Origin: Dehalococcoidia bacterium
GTDB lineage: Bacteria; Chloroflexota; Dehalococcoidia; Lucifugimonadales; UBA3495
Direction: 5' to 3'
Assembly (NCBI GenBank): GCA_021295965.1
Contig: JAGWBI010000010.1
Location: forward strand, 1-57,115
Length of the DNA: 57,115 nucleotides
A program made the position numbers and the translations under genes. Below, one piece after another: positions 6,802 to 16,133 of this stretch. Position 1 is the first letter of the stretch. Each line of letters opens with the position of its first letter. The notes under the pieces are model-generated. The model saw only the letters and a list, made by a program, of their open reading frames with translations. It searched no databases and was not told where the DNA came from.

Positions 6802-8292
6802 TCAGGATTTCTGCGCTTCTAGAGCTTCCTGGACCAGGCTCATGGCGAGGTCCGGCTGGGCCTGGCCTTTGGTGATGCGCATCACCTGGCCCATAAGGAA
6901 TCGAACGGCGGTCTCCTTGCCGCTGAGGTAATCGGCAACGGCTTTGGGGTTGGAGGCGATGGCTTCGGCAACGGCGGACTCGATTGCTGCGGTATCGCTG
7001 ATCTGGGCCAGGCCGCGCTCGCGCACGATGTCAGCGGGCGCGCCGCCGGCGGAGTACATTTCTTCCAGCACGGTTTTGGCCAACGAGGTTGAAAGCGTAC
7101 CGTCGGAAATCAGGCCCAGCAGGTCGGACAAGGCGGCAGGCGCGACCGGGGAAACCGAAATGTCGCGGTGGTCCTGGTTCAGAAGGTAGGTGAGGTCCCC
7201 GTAAACCCAGTTGGCAACCTCTTTCGCGACGTCCCGCAGGGGGTGGCGCGACGGGTCGCGCTGGGACAGCGTTTCCTCAAAGTAATCCGCCATCGCCCGG
7301 GAGCCGGTGAGTTGTTCCGCGTCATACTCGGATAGGCCGTAGTCGGCCTGAAAGCGGGCTTTACGCTGGGGCGCCAACTCGGGCAGGGCGGCCTCCAGTT
7401 CGGCCACCCACGCCGGCCCGATATTCAGTGGCGGCAAATCGGGTTCGGGGAAGTAACGGTAGTCGTGGGCGTACTCCTTGCTGCGCTGGGAGACCGTTAC
7501 GGCCCTTTCCTCCACCCAGCCCCGGGTTTCCTGAACCACTGTCCCACCGTCTTCGATCACTTTTCGCTGTCGCTCCACCTCGTATTCCAGAGCCTGATAG
7601 ACGGCGCGAAAGCTGTTCATGTTCTTGACTTCGGTGCGGGTGCCGAAGGTATCGCTGCCCAAAGGCCGGATGCTCACGTTGGCGTCACAACGGAAGTTGC
7701 CGTCCTGCATGTTGGCGGTGGACACGCCGAGATATTGCACCATCGAGTGGAGGGTTACCAGATATTGTCGGGCTTCTTCCGGAGAACGGAGGTCGGGTTT
7801 GCTGACGACCTCCATAAGGGGGACGCCGGAACGGTTGACGTCCACCAAAGAGTAGCCGACTCCCCCGTCGCCGTCGGGGAAGTGCTGCATTTTGGCGACG
7901 TCCTCCTCCAGATGGACGCGCTCCACGCCGATGCGGCGCGGACCGGAGACGGTTGCGGGGTCGCCGTCGATATCGAGATACCCGTTCACGGCTAATGGAA
8001 GGTCATACTGGGAGATCTGGTAGCCCTTCATCAGGTCCGGGTATGGGTAATTCTTGCGGTCAAATTTGGTGAACTCGGGGATCCGGCAGCCCAGGGCCAG
8101 GCCGGTCATCACGGTGTACTCCACAGCCCGACGGTTGATTACCGGCAGCGCGCCAGGCAGGCCCAGACATACGGGGCAGGTGCGGGTATTGGGTTCCGCA
8201 GTTTGGTAGTCGGCGGCGCAACCGCAAAACATCTTGCTGCGGGTGTCCAGCTGGACGTGAACTTCCAGACCGATGACGGTTTCGTACTGCAT
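6802..8292 (-). CDS. gatB: Asp-tRNA(Asn)/Glu-tRNA(Gln) amidotransferase subunit B
   Basis: The 496-residue GatB activates the misacylated tRNA-bound Asp or Glu with ATP so that ammonia delivered from GatA can amidate it. Conserved pieces are [13 protein letters not shown] at the N-terminus, a C-x-C...C-x-x-C zinc site ([10 protein letters not shown] and [11 protein letters not shown]), [50 protein letters not shown], and the C-terminal GatB/YqeY domain ending in [20 protein letters not shown]. The ATG at 8292 starts exactly at the conserved motif; a longer frame would add 28 unrelated residues. GatA and GatC are not in the window. The presence of GatB suggests that Gln-tRNA or Asn-tRNA is made by the indirect route. 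Confidence 0.96.
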   Translation of the reverse strand: MQYETVIGLEVHVQLDTRSKMFCGCAADYQTAEPNTRTCPVCLGLPGALPVINRRAVEYTVMTGLALGCRIPEFTKFDRKNYPYPDLMKGYQISQYDLPLAVNGYLDIDGDPATVSGPRRIGVERVHLEEDVAKMQHFPDGDGGVGYSLVDVNRSGVPLMEVVSKPDLRSPEEARQYLVTLHSMVQYLGVSTANMQDGNFRCDANVSIRPLGSDTFGTRTEVKNMNSFRAVYQALEYEVERQRKVIEDGGTVVQETRGWVEERAVTVSQRSKEYAHDYRYFPEPDLPPLNIGPAWVAELEAALPELAPQRKARFQADYGLSEYDAEQLTGSRAMADYFEETLSQRDPSRHPLRDVAKEVANWVYGDLTYLLNQDHRDISVSPVAPAALSDLLGLISDGTLSTSLAKTVLEEMYSAGGAPADIVRERGLAQISDTAAIESAVAEAIASNPKAVADYLSGKETAVRFLMGQVMRITKGQAQPDLAMSLVQEALEAQKS

Positions 8293-8475
8293 GATAGGCG
8301 TTCCCAGACTCTGTGGAGGTCGGTGATCAGTATAGCAGGGGCGAAGTGGCTCGCGTTTTGAGTTCGTCAGAATCAAGACTGCCAGGTTTTCACAAAGCAG
8401 TTGCGCGTCAGGCCCGGGGCAAGGTTACGCTTCAAGTGGTTTGATTTCATTTGTGCCGTTTCCGGCGCGGGCAGG

Positions 8476-8501
8476 TAGGAGCGAATGGTTATTCGCCCCT
8501 A
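8476..8501. repeat. 26-bp palindromic dispersed repeat, copy 2
   Basis: A palindrome with arms taggagcgaat and attcgccccta, one arm base differing from the copies at 3758-3783 and 48764-48789. It lies upstream of gatB and not after any gene, so here it is unlikely to serve as a terminator. Confidence 0.65.
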
Positions 8502-8546
8502 CAGAGCAGCGCCAACTGAATGGCCACGCTACCGAGGCCGAGCGCG

Positions 8547-8865
8547 CTCAGGCGTACCCAGTTCGTCATCGCGAGTAGCGCGGCCCGATCTTTGACAAAT
8601 CCAGGGATCGCGTTGCCTCAACAAACATCCTTCCTGCAACGAGATTGCCGCGCTTCGCTCGCAATGACATAGAGGATAGGCACCTGAAACCAAACTCTTA
8701 TCACTCCTGCTTTCGGAGGAGTCAAGGAACGATATGGTGGAGAAAATGCGGCAGGAGTTGACGAATTCGGTCACTGGATTCCCGCTTTCGCGGGAATGAC
8801 GGTTGGTAAGCACCTCGAACTGGCTAGCTCCCATGACGGTTCGAGCGAAACTGGGTACGCGTGAG
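8547..8865. repeat. Large nested repeat cluster with inverted ends
   Basis: The ends are inverted copies of the ctcacgcgtacccagtttg-type unit: ctcaggcgtacccagttcg at 8547-8565 and its inverse cgaaactgggtacgcgtgag at 8846-8865. Between them are a gcgagtagcg/gcgctcgcaatgac-type pair (8566-8669), tcactcctgctttcggagga (8701 on) and ctggattcccgctttcgcgg with gaatgacgg (8774-8802). The cluster fills most of the 677-bp gap between gatB and the small protein at 8970; no gene is seen in that gap. Confidence 0.65.
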
Positions 8866-8969
8866 GCTGAGCGCGATATTGACAACCCGACGGATTTTGG
8901 TGTATCAGTTTCCTACTGCGTGACCGCCAATTCTACGAATTGGTAGCCTTGCCAACGGAGGAGGAAACC

Positions 8970-9221
8970 ATGCCTGACATCTATTACGCCCGTCCCAGCA
9001 ACTTCCTTTCCGATCCCCGAGACCGCACCGTTGTCACCGGGGGATCTGAGGACGAAGTTCTCCAGAAAATGTTCGAGTACCTGAGCAGCCCTGAAGCCCA
9101 GGCTCGGTATCCCGGTGTGGATGATCCCACCGAGCTGGAGAACAACATCCGCAAGTGCATCTTCAAGAAGGGCACGAAGGCCATCCACAACCGGCCTCCG
9201 GATGCTGAGCACGCCCACTGA
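8970..9221 (+). CDS. Small conserved-looking protein of unknown function
   Basis: An 83-residue soluble acidic protein I do not recognise. The ATG at 8970 has a strong ggaggagga ribosome binding site 3-12 nt upstream, and codon use and composition look like a real gene. It begins MPDIYYARPSNFLSDPRDRT, is rich in charged residues, has one Cys in NNIRKCIFKKGTK and ends in a His-containing tail (AEHAH). There is no signal peptide or membrane segment. An MFS gene follows about 120 bp downstream on the same strand, but co-transcription is not obvious. Function unknown. Confidence 0.7.
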   Translation: MPDIYYARPSNFLSDPRDRTVVTGGSEDEVLQKMFEYLSSPEAQARYPGVDDPTELENNIRKCIFKKGTKAIHNRPPDAEHAH

Positions 9222-9338
9222 ACTCGCTGAAATACCAGGCATTATCGCCCCCGTTGCCGATAGTAATGGGGGCGATTGCATTGGTTTGGATTCAATTGGC
9301 CGGCCCGGCCGGCGCCTTCGTCTCAAAGCTCGTCAGCC

Positions 9339-10589
9339 GTGATAAATAAGACAGTCTCAGCGCTGACGGGCACCTATCGCAGTGTTTTCCTCCTCAGCAT
9401 TTGCGGGGCGCTGAACAGCTTTGGCATGGGCACCATCGGCCCGGTGCTGCCGCTGTTTGTCCAGCACGAGTACCAGGTCAACGCCACCCAGGTGGGCGTC
9501 GCTATCGGGCTGTTTGGGGCGGGACGCCTGTTCACCGGGGTTCCGGCCGGTTACCTGTCCCAACGCTACGGACGGAAGCCCATCATAGTGTTGGGAGCGG
9601 CGGTGAACCTGCTGGGCGCGACCATGGTCTCCATGTCCTTCCACTTTTGGTGGCTCACCGGGTGGCGGTTCGTCTCGGGCCTGGGCGGCAACGTCTTCTC
9701 CACGGTAATCACGGTGTACCTGCGGGATGAATCGACGCGGGCAACCAGGGGACGCATTCTCAGCACCCAAGAGTTGGCCATCCTCTCGGGCCAAATCCTG
9801 GGCCCGCTTCTGGGCGGGTATCTCGGTTCGGTCTTCGGGCTACGTGTGCCCTTGTTCACGCAAGCCGCGCTCATGGCGATTTCGCTGGCGCTGATCGTCA
9901 CCGCGTTGCCCGAATCGCGCTGGCGGGAGAGGCAAGGGGAACAACCCGGTTCACCCGAAGGGGCGTCGGGGTCGAGGGAACCCCGGGCCACCGGCAACCG
10001 GAGCGCGTTTCTGAGCCTGGTCCTCAGTCCGGCGTTCATCTTCGTTGGCCTGTTTGCCATCATGATTGTGGCCAATCGCCAAGGAGCGCGGTTCAGCGTG
10101 ATGCCGCTCTTCGGTGCAATAAAGGGGTTTGGGCCCGGCCAGCTTGGGTTGTGGCTCAGTGTCACCCATCTTCCACAGTTCTTCGCCACGATGGTGTCGG
10201 GATACCTTTCCGACCGATTTGGCCGAAAATCGCCGGTGATTCCCTCCGCAATCCTGATGTGCGCCGGCATAGCGACGTTCATTTGGGCCGGCGAACTGTG
10301 GCAACTCCTGCTTTCCGGCGTCCTGATGGGAATTGGCGAGGGCATGGGAAGTCCCGCGGGCACTGTCTTTTACGCCGACATCGCTCCGCCTGGGATGGAA
10401 GGCATAACACTGGGGATCTTCCGCAGTTTCGCCGGGATTGGCACCGTTGCCGGCGCGATGGTCTTCGGCGCCATCGCAGACGTGGCCGGTTTCCCCTGGG
10501 CGCTTTGGACGGACGCCATCCTGTTCGGCGCGGCGGCCATCGGCGTGGTTCTCTTCGTCCGCGACACGCGCCGCAACCGTCCAGACTGA
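9339..10589 (+). CDS. MFS transporter (drug/sugar-type, 12 TM)
   Basis: A major facilitator of about 416 residues. The MFS motif A is seen twice, as GYLSQRYGRKP after TM2 and GYLSDRFGRKSP after TM8, which fixes the two six-helix halves. A charged central loop rich in Glu, Gly, Ser and Arg (about residues 205-232) joins them. I prefer the GTG at 9339 because TM1 (SVFLLSICGALNSFGMG) follows shortly after; a TTG at 9276 would add 21 residues of low-complexity sequence. It is convergent with another MFS gene 42 bp away. The substrate cannot be inferred. Confidence 0.85.
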   Translation: MINKTVSALTGTYRSVFLLSICGALNSFGMGTIGPVLPLFVQHEYQVNATQVGVAIGLFGAGRLFTGVPAGYLSQRYGRKPIIVLGAAVNLLGATMVSMSFHFWWLTGWRFVSGLGGNVFSTVITVYLRDESTRATRGRILSTQELAILSGQILGPLLGGYLGSVFGLRVPLFTQAALMAISLALIVTALPESRWRERQGEQPGSPEGASGSREPRATGNRSAFLSLVLSPAFIFVGLFAIMIVANRQGARFSVMPLFGAIKGFGPGQLGLWLSVTHLPQFFATMVSGYLSDRFGRKSPVIPSAILMCAGIATFIWAGELWQLLLSGVLMGIGEGMGSPAGTVFYADIAPPGMEGITLGIFRSFAGIGTVAGAMVFGAIADVAGFPWALWTDAILFGAAAIGVVLFVRDTRRNRPD

Positions 10590-10631
10590 CCAGGGATACT
10601 CTGGCCGGCGACTGCGGCGTGTGCCTGGGCT

Positions 10632-11858
10632 TCAGAGCGCAGCGGTCGTGGTGGGTGAGCGCGTGACCTCGCTGGGCAGCAGCGCACCGGCCAACAACGC
10701 CGTCCAACTCATGGCCCAGCAGACGAGGAAGCCCAGCAAAAAGGAGCTGGAAATATCTCGGAAGGCTCCCACCAGGATTGGCGACACGAACATGGCGATC
10801 CCGGAAAAGGTCATGATCGAGCCGTAGATTACCGCCAGGTTTTGGGGACTGATGTCGCTCATACGGAGAGGCAAGGTAAGCAGCATGGGCACATAGAACC
10901 AGGACCCGAACCCGAGTACCGCCGCAGCGACGTATATCATGGTGGTTCCGGGCAGCAGAAAAGTTCCGATGCCGCCCAACGCGGCGGCAACGCCCGAAAT
11001 CAGGAAGATCGGCCGGGCGGAACCGAAGCGCAGCGGTAAAGCGCCGCCCAGCAAAACGGCGAATACGCCGATGAAGGGGAGCACGCCGGTCACCAAACCC
11101 GCTTCACCAAGGGACATACCGCGATGCTCGTTGAAGAAGGATGGCAGCCAACTCGTCAACGCAGTGTATTGCACCAGGACACCGGCATCGGTGAGAACCA
11201 ACAGGACCACCGTGCGACCACGCAACACTCCCAAGGTTTGACGCAACGTAATCGGCGCCGGGCGCGAACCGCTGAAAGGCGCGTCCCGCCCCGCCACGGC
11301 CCACGCTACAGCTCCGGCCACACCCAACACGCCGAAAAGGCTCATGGCGATTTTCCAGTCCGTCATTGCGGCCAGCGGAGCCGCGCCGGACACTGAGATA
11401 GCCACACCCAGGCTTACCAATGCGGTGTTGAGGGCATTCATCACCAGCACTTCTTTCTGGGAGAACCAGCCCATGAGCAGCGGACCGGTGGACGTTATGG
11501 TCATCGCCAGGCCAATCCCGTAGGCCAGACGCAGAATGAGCATGGCGGCGAAGTTTGGGGAGAGGAACGACAAAGCCAGGATCGCCATGGCAATCCAGGC
11601 AATGAGGTTGGCGCGCCTGACGCCGATACTGGCTACGAGCATACCGCCCGGAATTCCGAGCGCCGCGCCCACCAGCATGGGCAGCGAGATCAGCAGCCCG
11701 GCGGTCACCCGGTTGATCTGGTAGTCCTCGATGACGAGGGGCAATACCGGCGAGATGCCGAACAGGTTCAGCCCCAGCACCAGGTGGGCGGCCAGCGACA
11801 AAGCAGCCATCACCCAGCGGTAATTGCTCGCCATGGGCTGGGCAACGGCAGTGTTCAT
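10632..11858 (-). CDS. MFS transporter (CynX/NimT-like)
   Basis: A 408-residue MFS protein with 12 predicted hydrophobic helices and short cytoplasmic loops. LNLFGISPVLPLVIEDYQI in TM1 and the following GLLISLPMLVGAALGIPGGM, together with IGVRRANLI in place of a classical motif A, resemble the cyanate/nitrate-type CynX-NimT branch. The start ATG at 11858 is well placed, with TM1 beginning at about residue 13. It is convergent with the MFS gene ending at 10589 and lies downstream of a molybdenum hydroxylase operon on the same strand, separated by a GC-rich palindrome (11892-11915). It might move that enzyme's substrate, but this is only a neighbourhood inference. Confidence 0.85.
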   Translation of the reverse strand: MNTAVAQPMASNYRWVMAALSLAAHLVLGLNLFGISPVLPLVIEDYQINRVTAGLLISLPMLVGAALGIPGGMLVASIGVRRANLIAWIAMAILALSFLSPNFAAMLILRLAYGIGLAMTITSTGPLLMGWFSQKEVLVMNALNTALVSLGVAISVSGAAPLAAMTDWKIAMSLFGVLGVAGAVAWAVAGRDAPFSGSRPAPITLRQTLGVLRGRTVVLLVLTDAGVLVQYTALTSWLPSFFNEHRGMSLGEAGLVTGVLPFIGVFAVLLGGALPLRFGSARPIFLISGVAAALGGIGTFLLPGTTMIYVAAAVLGFGSWFYVPMLLTLPLRMSDISPQNLAVIYGSIMTFSGIAMFVSPILVGAFRDISSSFLLGFLVCWAMSWTALLAGALLPSEVTRSPTTTAAL

Positions 11859-11891
11859 CCCGGACCTGACCCGGAAGCCTAATGCAAAGGT

Positions 11892-11915
11892 GGGGCGGGT
11901 TTGGAACCCGCCCCT
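11892..11915. terminator. GC-rich palindrome, probable terminator or dispersed repeat
   Basis: ggggcgggtttgg pairs with the adjoining aacccgcccct. It lies just past the stop codon of the molybdenum hydroxylase large subunit (minus strand) and before the MFS gene. A second copy, with arms aggggcgggttt and aaacccgcccct, lies at 16957-16981 between two convergent genes, which supports a terminator role. No T-run is present. Confidence 0.5.
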
Positions 11916-11939
11916 GAATTGGCCGAATTGCCCAAATCG

Positions 11940-14225
11940 TTAATCCGTCACGATGCCTTCGGCACGGCGCAAGGTTTCGACGTCGAAGGGTATATCCTGG
12001 TCCTCGCCCTGCAACGCGGCCAACACCCGCTCGCCGGACAGGGGAAGTTCCTTCACGCGCACGCCCACCGCGTCGTACACGGCATTGGCGATGGCGGCCG
12101 GCGGCCCGAAGCCCGGCGGTTCGGCGACGGCGCGGGCTCCGAAGGGGCCGTCGGGAGCCGGCACGTTCACCAGCACGATTTCCATCTCGGGAAGGTCGAT
12201 GGCCAGTGGCATCAGATACGAAGCGAAGGACGGGTTCCGCACCGCGCCCGTGTCCGGGTCGAATTGCTGATCTTCGGTCAACGCCCGTCCGATGCCCTGT
12301 ACCACGCCGCCGTCCAACTGGCCTTCTACCGCCATGGGATTGATGGCGACCCCCACGTCCTGGGCCTGCACGTACCGCAGCACCTTCACCTGCCCAGTGC
12401 CCCGGTCCACCTTGACCTCCGCCGCCTGGGCGGCGAAAACCGGAGTGTAGGGCATGCTGGAGAGGGACGCCGTACCGATGATGGGACCGCCGCGGGAGGT
12501 GATGCTGGCCGCCGCCAGCTGGGCGAAGGTCAGTCCCTGGGGCTCGTTGTCCAGGACGTAGATGCGCCCATCCTCGGAGCCCAGGGCGTCCTCCGGCACT
12601 CCCAGCCGCTCGGAGGCCAACGCGGTCAGCTTGTGGATGGTGTCCTGTGCCGCGCGGAAAACCGCCGTACCCTGGCTGTACACGACGCGGCTGCCGCCCG
12701 ACTGCCCGGTGTACGGTGCCATGTCAGTGTCGCGCTTGGCGACGATTACGCTCTCCATGGGGATGCCCAAGGCCTCGGCGGCGATGGCGGCCAAGGACGT
12801 GTCGCTGCCGGAGATGTCGGTGGAGCCGGTCAGGAGGCTCACGGTGCCGTCGTCGTTGACGCTGATGGCCGCGGTGGACGGGCCGCTGCCGCTGCGCCAT
12901 TCGCACAGCGCCAGACCGAGGCCGTGGCCGTCCTCCAGATCGCGGGGCCAGTCCATCTTTTCCCTGATGGCTTCCAGGGTTTCCATGAGGCCGTTGGTAG
13001 GCACCACGGCGCCGCTCACCGAAACGTCGCCTTCGCGCAGGGCGTTATGCACCCGCAGGTCGAAGGGGTCGATGCCAAGTTCGTGGGCGATGTGGTCCAT
13101 GTGGGATTCCACGGCGAAGGTCATGTCGGCAACGCCGGACGCACGGTACGACCCGACGTAGATCTTGTTGGTATAGACGCCGTAGGAGCGCAGCCGGAAG
13201 TTGGGCACGCGGTATGCGCCGATGCCGTGGCCGATGCCGGAGTTAGGCCCGGCGCCCAAGTACGCACCGACGTCGAAAATCGTGTAAGCCTCGCGGGCAG
13301 TGATGGTGCCATCGCGCATGACGCCGGAGCGGATGTAGTTGGTTACCGGCAGGCGCGGGCCGTTCATGGTGAACACTTCTTCGCGAGTGTTGACCAGCTT
13401 GACCGGGCGGCCGGTCTTCATGGCCAGCAATGCCGGGAACGCTTCGAAAGCCAGCCGGAGCTTGGCGCCGAACCCGCCACCCAACTCCATCGCCACCACA
13501 CGGATGCGCGACACCGGGATCTCCAGCACCGCCGCCAGGCCGGCCCGGATCTGGTACGGACCCTGGGTGGAGGCGTAGATCACCAGGCGGCCGTTGGGCT
13601 CGACATCGGCGACGCAGGCCATGGGCTCCAGGAAGCCCTGATTGATGCCCTGGGAACGGTACACGTCTTCCACGACGACGTCGGCGTCCTTGAACGCCTG
13701 CTCCACATCGCCCCGGTCGGCATCCAGCAGGGTGCTGACGTTGTGGCCCAGGGTGAAGCCATAGCCCTCGTAGTTCTCCACCTCGGGATGCACCGTAGCG
13801 GCGTTGTCGCCCATGGCGGCCAGGGGGTTGACCACCGACGGCAGGTCTTCGTATTCCACCTCAATCAACTCGATGGCTTCCTGCGCCGTCGCTTCGTCGT
13901 CGGCAGCCACGGCAGCAATGGGTTCGCCGACGAAGTTCACTACCTCGCGGGGCATGACGTAGCGGTCCCGCAGCGCACCTGAGCCGTAACGGATGTCGGG
14001 GAAGTCCGTTCCCGTTATGACGCACCGCACGCCGGGCAGCGCGGCGGCTTTGCTGGTATCCAGCCGCGTGATGCGCGCGTGGTTGCGAGCGCTGGGCAGC
14101 AATTTGCAGGCCAGCATCCCCGGCAGGTACACGTCGGACGCATAGGCGGCGCGACCGGTCACCTTGTCATGGGCGTCCACGCGGGGATGGTTTCTTTCCA
14201 GGACTTTGAACTGGGTCGTAGTCAT
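11940..14225 (-). CDS. Molybdenum hydroxylase large subunit (xanthine dehydrogenase/CoxL family)
   Basis: A 761-residue molybdopterin-cytosine-dinucleotide-type subunit. The N-terminal a/b hammerhead begins HPRVDAHDKVTGRAAYASD; the molybdenum domain shows ELGGGFGAKL, ASTQGPYQIRAGLA and, near the C-terminus, FGARAVAEPPGFGPPAAIAN with the catalytic Glu. The loop at the position of the CO-dehydrogenase signature AYxCSFR reads SYRASGVADM, so this is not a form-I CO dehydrogenase. The start at 14225 has ggagg eight bases upstream; a longer start adds five residues. It is the last gene of a three-gene operon (FAD, 2Fe-2S, Mo), all on the minus strand with gaps of 22 and 33 bp. The substrate is probably a heteroaromatic or aldehyde, which electrons leave through the partner subunits. 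Confidence 0.9.
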   Translation of the reverse strand: MTTTQFKVLERNHPRVDAHDKVTGRAAYASDVYLPGMLACKLLPSARNHARITRLDTSKAAALPGVRCVITGTDFPDIRYGSGALRDRYVMPREVVNFVGEPIAAVAADDEATAQEAIELIEVEYEDLPSVVNPLAAMGDNAATVHPEVENYEGYGFTLGHNVSTLLDADRGDVEQAFKDADVVVEDVYRSQGINQGFLEPMACVADVEPNGRLVIYASTQGPYQIRAGLAAVLEIPVSRIRVVAMELGGGFGAKLRLAFEAFPALLAMKTGRPVKLVNTREEVFTMNGPRLPVTNYIRSGVMRDGTITAREAYTIFDVGAYLGAGPNSGIGHGIGAYRVPNFRLRSYGVYTNKIYVGSYRASGVADMTFAVESHMDHIAHELGIDPFDLRVHNALREGDVSVSGAVVPTNGLMETLEAIREKMDWPRDLEDGHGLGLALCEWRSGSGPSTAAISVNDDGTVSLLTGSTDISGSDTSLAAIAAEALGIPMESVIVAKRDTDMAPYTGQSGGSRVVYSQGTAVFRAAQDTIHKLTALASERLGVPEDALGSEDGRIYVLDNEPQGLTFAQLAAASITSRGGPIIGTASLSSMPYTPVFAAQAAEVKVDRGTGQVKVLRYVQAQDVGVAINPMAVEGQLDGGVVQGIGRALTEDQQFDPDTGAVRNPSFASYLMPLAIDLPEMEIVLVNVPAPDGPFGARAVAEPPGFGPPAAIANAVYDAVGVRVKELPLSGERVLAALQGEDQDIPFDVETLRRAEGIVTD

Positions 14226-14258
14226 ATCAAATGCCTCCATCGCGGCGGGTCGGTCCGA

Positions 14259-14735
14259 TCAGCCGGCGTTTCGCATCTCTTCGGCGGCGGCCATGATCGC
14301 TTCCACCACCCGCGCGTAACCCGTGCAGCGGCACAGGTTGCCGCCGATGGCGAACCGCACTTCTTCCTCGGTGGGGTTGGGGTTCTCGTGCAAAAACCCG
14401 GTAGCTGACATTATCAGGCCGGGTATGCAGAAGCCGCATTGCAGACCTCCGTGCTCCACAAACGCCTGTTGCACGGGGCTGAGGCCGCCAACCCCGGCAA
14501 GACCTTCTATGGTGGTGATCTGGGCGTCGTGGGCGCTGTGGGCCAGCACGAGGCAAGACGTGACGGGCTTGCCGTCCATCAGGACGGTACAGGCTCCGCA
14601 GTCGCCTTCGTCGCAACCCTTTTTGGTTCCCGTAAGCTGCGCTTCGTCGCGCAGGCAGTCCAGGAGCGAATAGAACGGCTCAACCAGCATTTGCCGGCTG
14701 TCACCGTTGATCGACAGAATCAGCGGCTGTTTCAT
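14259..14735 (-). CDS. Molybdenum hydroxylase [2Fe-2S] subunit
   Basis: A 158-residue iron-sulfur subunit with two 2Fe-2S clusters that pass electrons from the molybdenum centre to FAD. The plant-ferredoxin-type cluster ligands are in GTKKGCDEGDCGACTVLMDG and VTSC; the C-terminal helical domain carries the second cluster in LQCGFCIPGL and NLCRCTGY. The ATG at 14735 is preceded by aaagggag, and the domain begins within the first residues (LILSINGD), so the longer frame is rejected. Length is normal for CoxS/XdhC-type subunits. It is the middle gene of the operon. Confidence 0.94.
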   Translation of the reverse strand: MKQPLILSINGDSRQMLVEPFYSLLDCLRDEAQLTGTKKGCDEGDCGACTVLMDGKPVTSCLVLAHSAHDAQITTIEGLAGVGGLSPVQQAFVEHGGLQCGFCIPGLIMSATGFLHENPNPTEEEVRFAIGGNLCRCTGYARVVEAIMAAAEEMRNAG

Positions 14736-14757
14736 TGCTACTCCCTTTGATCGTTCC

Positions 14758-15678
14758 TTACCACGCGGTCTGAACGGCGAGGCGGCGGATGTCCTCAAAC
14801 GCCGGAGCATCGCCGCTCGCGGTGGATACGGAGTACCCCAAAGTGCGTTCCGTTAAAATACGCGCGATTTCCCGGCGGTAGTCCGCGCCGCTGCGCACGT
14901 CAGCGATGGGGCGGGAAGCCTGGGCCGCGATGCGCGCCGCTTCCGCGATGTTGGCGGCGTCGGGTTGCTGGCCGACCAAGCGTCCCTCAGCGCCGTTGGC
15001 GCGCATTGGGGTTGGCGCGACGGCGCCCAGGGCGATGCGTACGCTGGCGCAGGTTCCGTCGCCGGCCAGGCTCACCACGGAGGCCACGCCCACGGCTGAG
15101 ATGTCCATGGCCCCCCGAGGGCTGTGCTTGATGTACAGGCCGCCGGTGTTCGGCGCTGGGGTCGGGAGGCGAAGTTCGGTCATGATTTCGCCCTGGGCCA
15201 GCGCGGTTTGCCCCGGCCCCACGAAGACCTCATCCAGCGTCAGCCACCGTTCGCCTCCAGGCCCGACAATGCGGCACTGGGTGTCGTAGGCCAGCAGCGC
15301 GGGCAGGGTATCGCCGGCCGGCGAGGCGTTGCAGATGTTGCCGACCACGGTGGCCAGATTACGAACCTGCACGCCGGCGAACGCCGTTGCGCCGGCGGCC
15401 AGCGCGGGGTAAACGTTACGTACAACGTCGCTCCGCTCGATGTCCTCCACGGTCACCAAAGCGCCCAAGGTCAGGCCATCGTCATCATTGAAAGTGATAT
15501 CGCCCAAGCCCGGCACGTGCTGCATACACACGACGGTTTCGGGACGCCACACACCAGTGCGCCAACGCACCAGGAAGTCGGTGCTGCCAGCCACCAGACG
15601 CGCATTGTCGCCATGGTCGGCCAGCATCCCCAGCGCTTCGTCAAGGGAGTGCGGCTCCAGGTAATCAAAACGAGCCAT
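14758..15678 (-). CDS. Molybdenum hydroxylase FAD-binding subunit
   Basis: A 306-residue CoxM-type flavoprotein subunit. The FAD-binding signatures are RLVAGSTDFLVRW near residue 30 and NLATVVGNICNASPAGDTLP near residue 110, followed by the CO-dehydrogenase flavoprotein C-terminal domain (ADYRREIARILTERTL). It takes electrons from the 2Fe-2S subunit and passes them to the respiratory chain or another acceptor. It is the first gene of the operon; the ATG at 15678 begins MARFDYLEPHSLDEAL as in relatives. Upstream (15679-16133) is repeat-rich DNA with no clear promoter. Confidence 0.93.
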   Translation of the reverse strand: MARFDYLEPHSLDEALGMLADHGDNARLVAGSTDFLVRWRTGVWRPETVVCMQHVPGLGDITFNDDDGLTLGALVTVEDIERSDVVRNVYPALAAGATAFAGVQVRNLATVVGNICNASPAGDTLPALLAYDTQCRIVGPGGERWLTLDEVFVGPGQTALAQGEIMTELRLPTPAPNTGGLYIKHSPRGAMDISAVGVASVVSLAGDGTCASVRIALGAVAPTPMRANGAEGRLVGQQPDAANIAEAARIAAQASRPIADVRSGADYRREIARILTERTLGYSVSTASGDAPAFEDIRRLAVQTAW

Positions 15679-15825
15679 TCCAGCCCTCCAATACCGGCCA
15701 CACCTCCTGCAATCCCCAACCAGCGACCGCCGCGACCGGTTCGTTGGCGATTATATGGCGCGGGGGATAACGGGTCAACGAAACTCGCGCGCGGGCAGGG
15801 CTGGTGCAAAGTCCCTTTGACAGCT

Positions 15826-15893
15826 CATGGTGAGCCTGTCGAACCATGACTCCGGCAACGGTGGCATCCTTCGACAGGCTCAGGACGAGCGGA
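15826..15893. repeat. gagcctgtcgaa-type inverted repeat
   Basis: tgagcctgtcga (15831-15842) is exactly inverted at 15871-15882 (tcgacaggctca), giving a hairpin with a loop of about 28 nt. The same arms flank the tandem repeat at 2376-2491. It is a dispersed element. The 455-bp gap 15679-16133 holds only this and the element at 15919-16045. Confidence 0.7.
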
Positions 15894-15911
15894 AAGCAAA
15901 GAGGCCGATTA

Positions 15912-16054
15912 GGCCCTGCAGGGCCTTTCCAAAGTCACGAATAGCGGTCTTCCGCCCCAAACCGTCATTCCCGCGAAAGCGGGAATCCAGAAGGCCTGGA
16001 TTCCGGCTTTCGCCGGAATGACGGATTAACTTTGGAAAGGCCCTGCGGGCCCTG
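15912..16054. repeat. MITE-like element with perfect 17-bp terminal repeats
   Basis: cagggcctttccaaagt (15919-15935) is exactly inverted at 16029-16045, giving a 127-bp element. The flanks share ggccctg directly next to each end (15912-15918 and 16048-16054), consistent with a partly decayed 9-bp target duplication. Inside are inverted ctggattcc/gtcattcccgcgaaagcggg repeats. The termini are the same as those of the element at 259-400, so these two are members of one family. Confidence 0.8.
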
Positions 16055-16133
16055 GCGCGCCGGTTGAGAACGCCGGCACAATGGCCTAAAATCAGCCCAT
16101 ACCGCCCGAACGCTCGGCGCCGGAGGCCCTTCC

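Noticed and set aside
11901..13982. Very long plus-strand open frame antisense to the molybdenum hydroxylase gene
   Set aside because: It is the GC-rich complement of a gene with clear active-site motifs; the translation is rich in His, Gly, Ala and Val as expected of an antisense frame.
11940..14225. Naming the large subunit carbon monoxide dehydrogenase (CoxL)
   Set aside because: The AYxCSFR active-site loop is absent.
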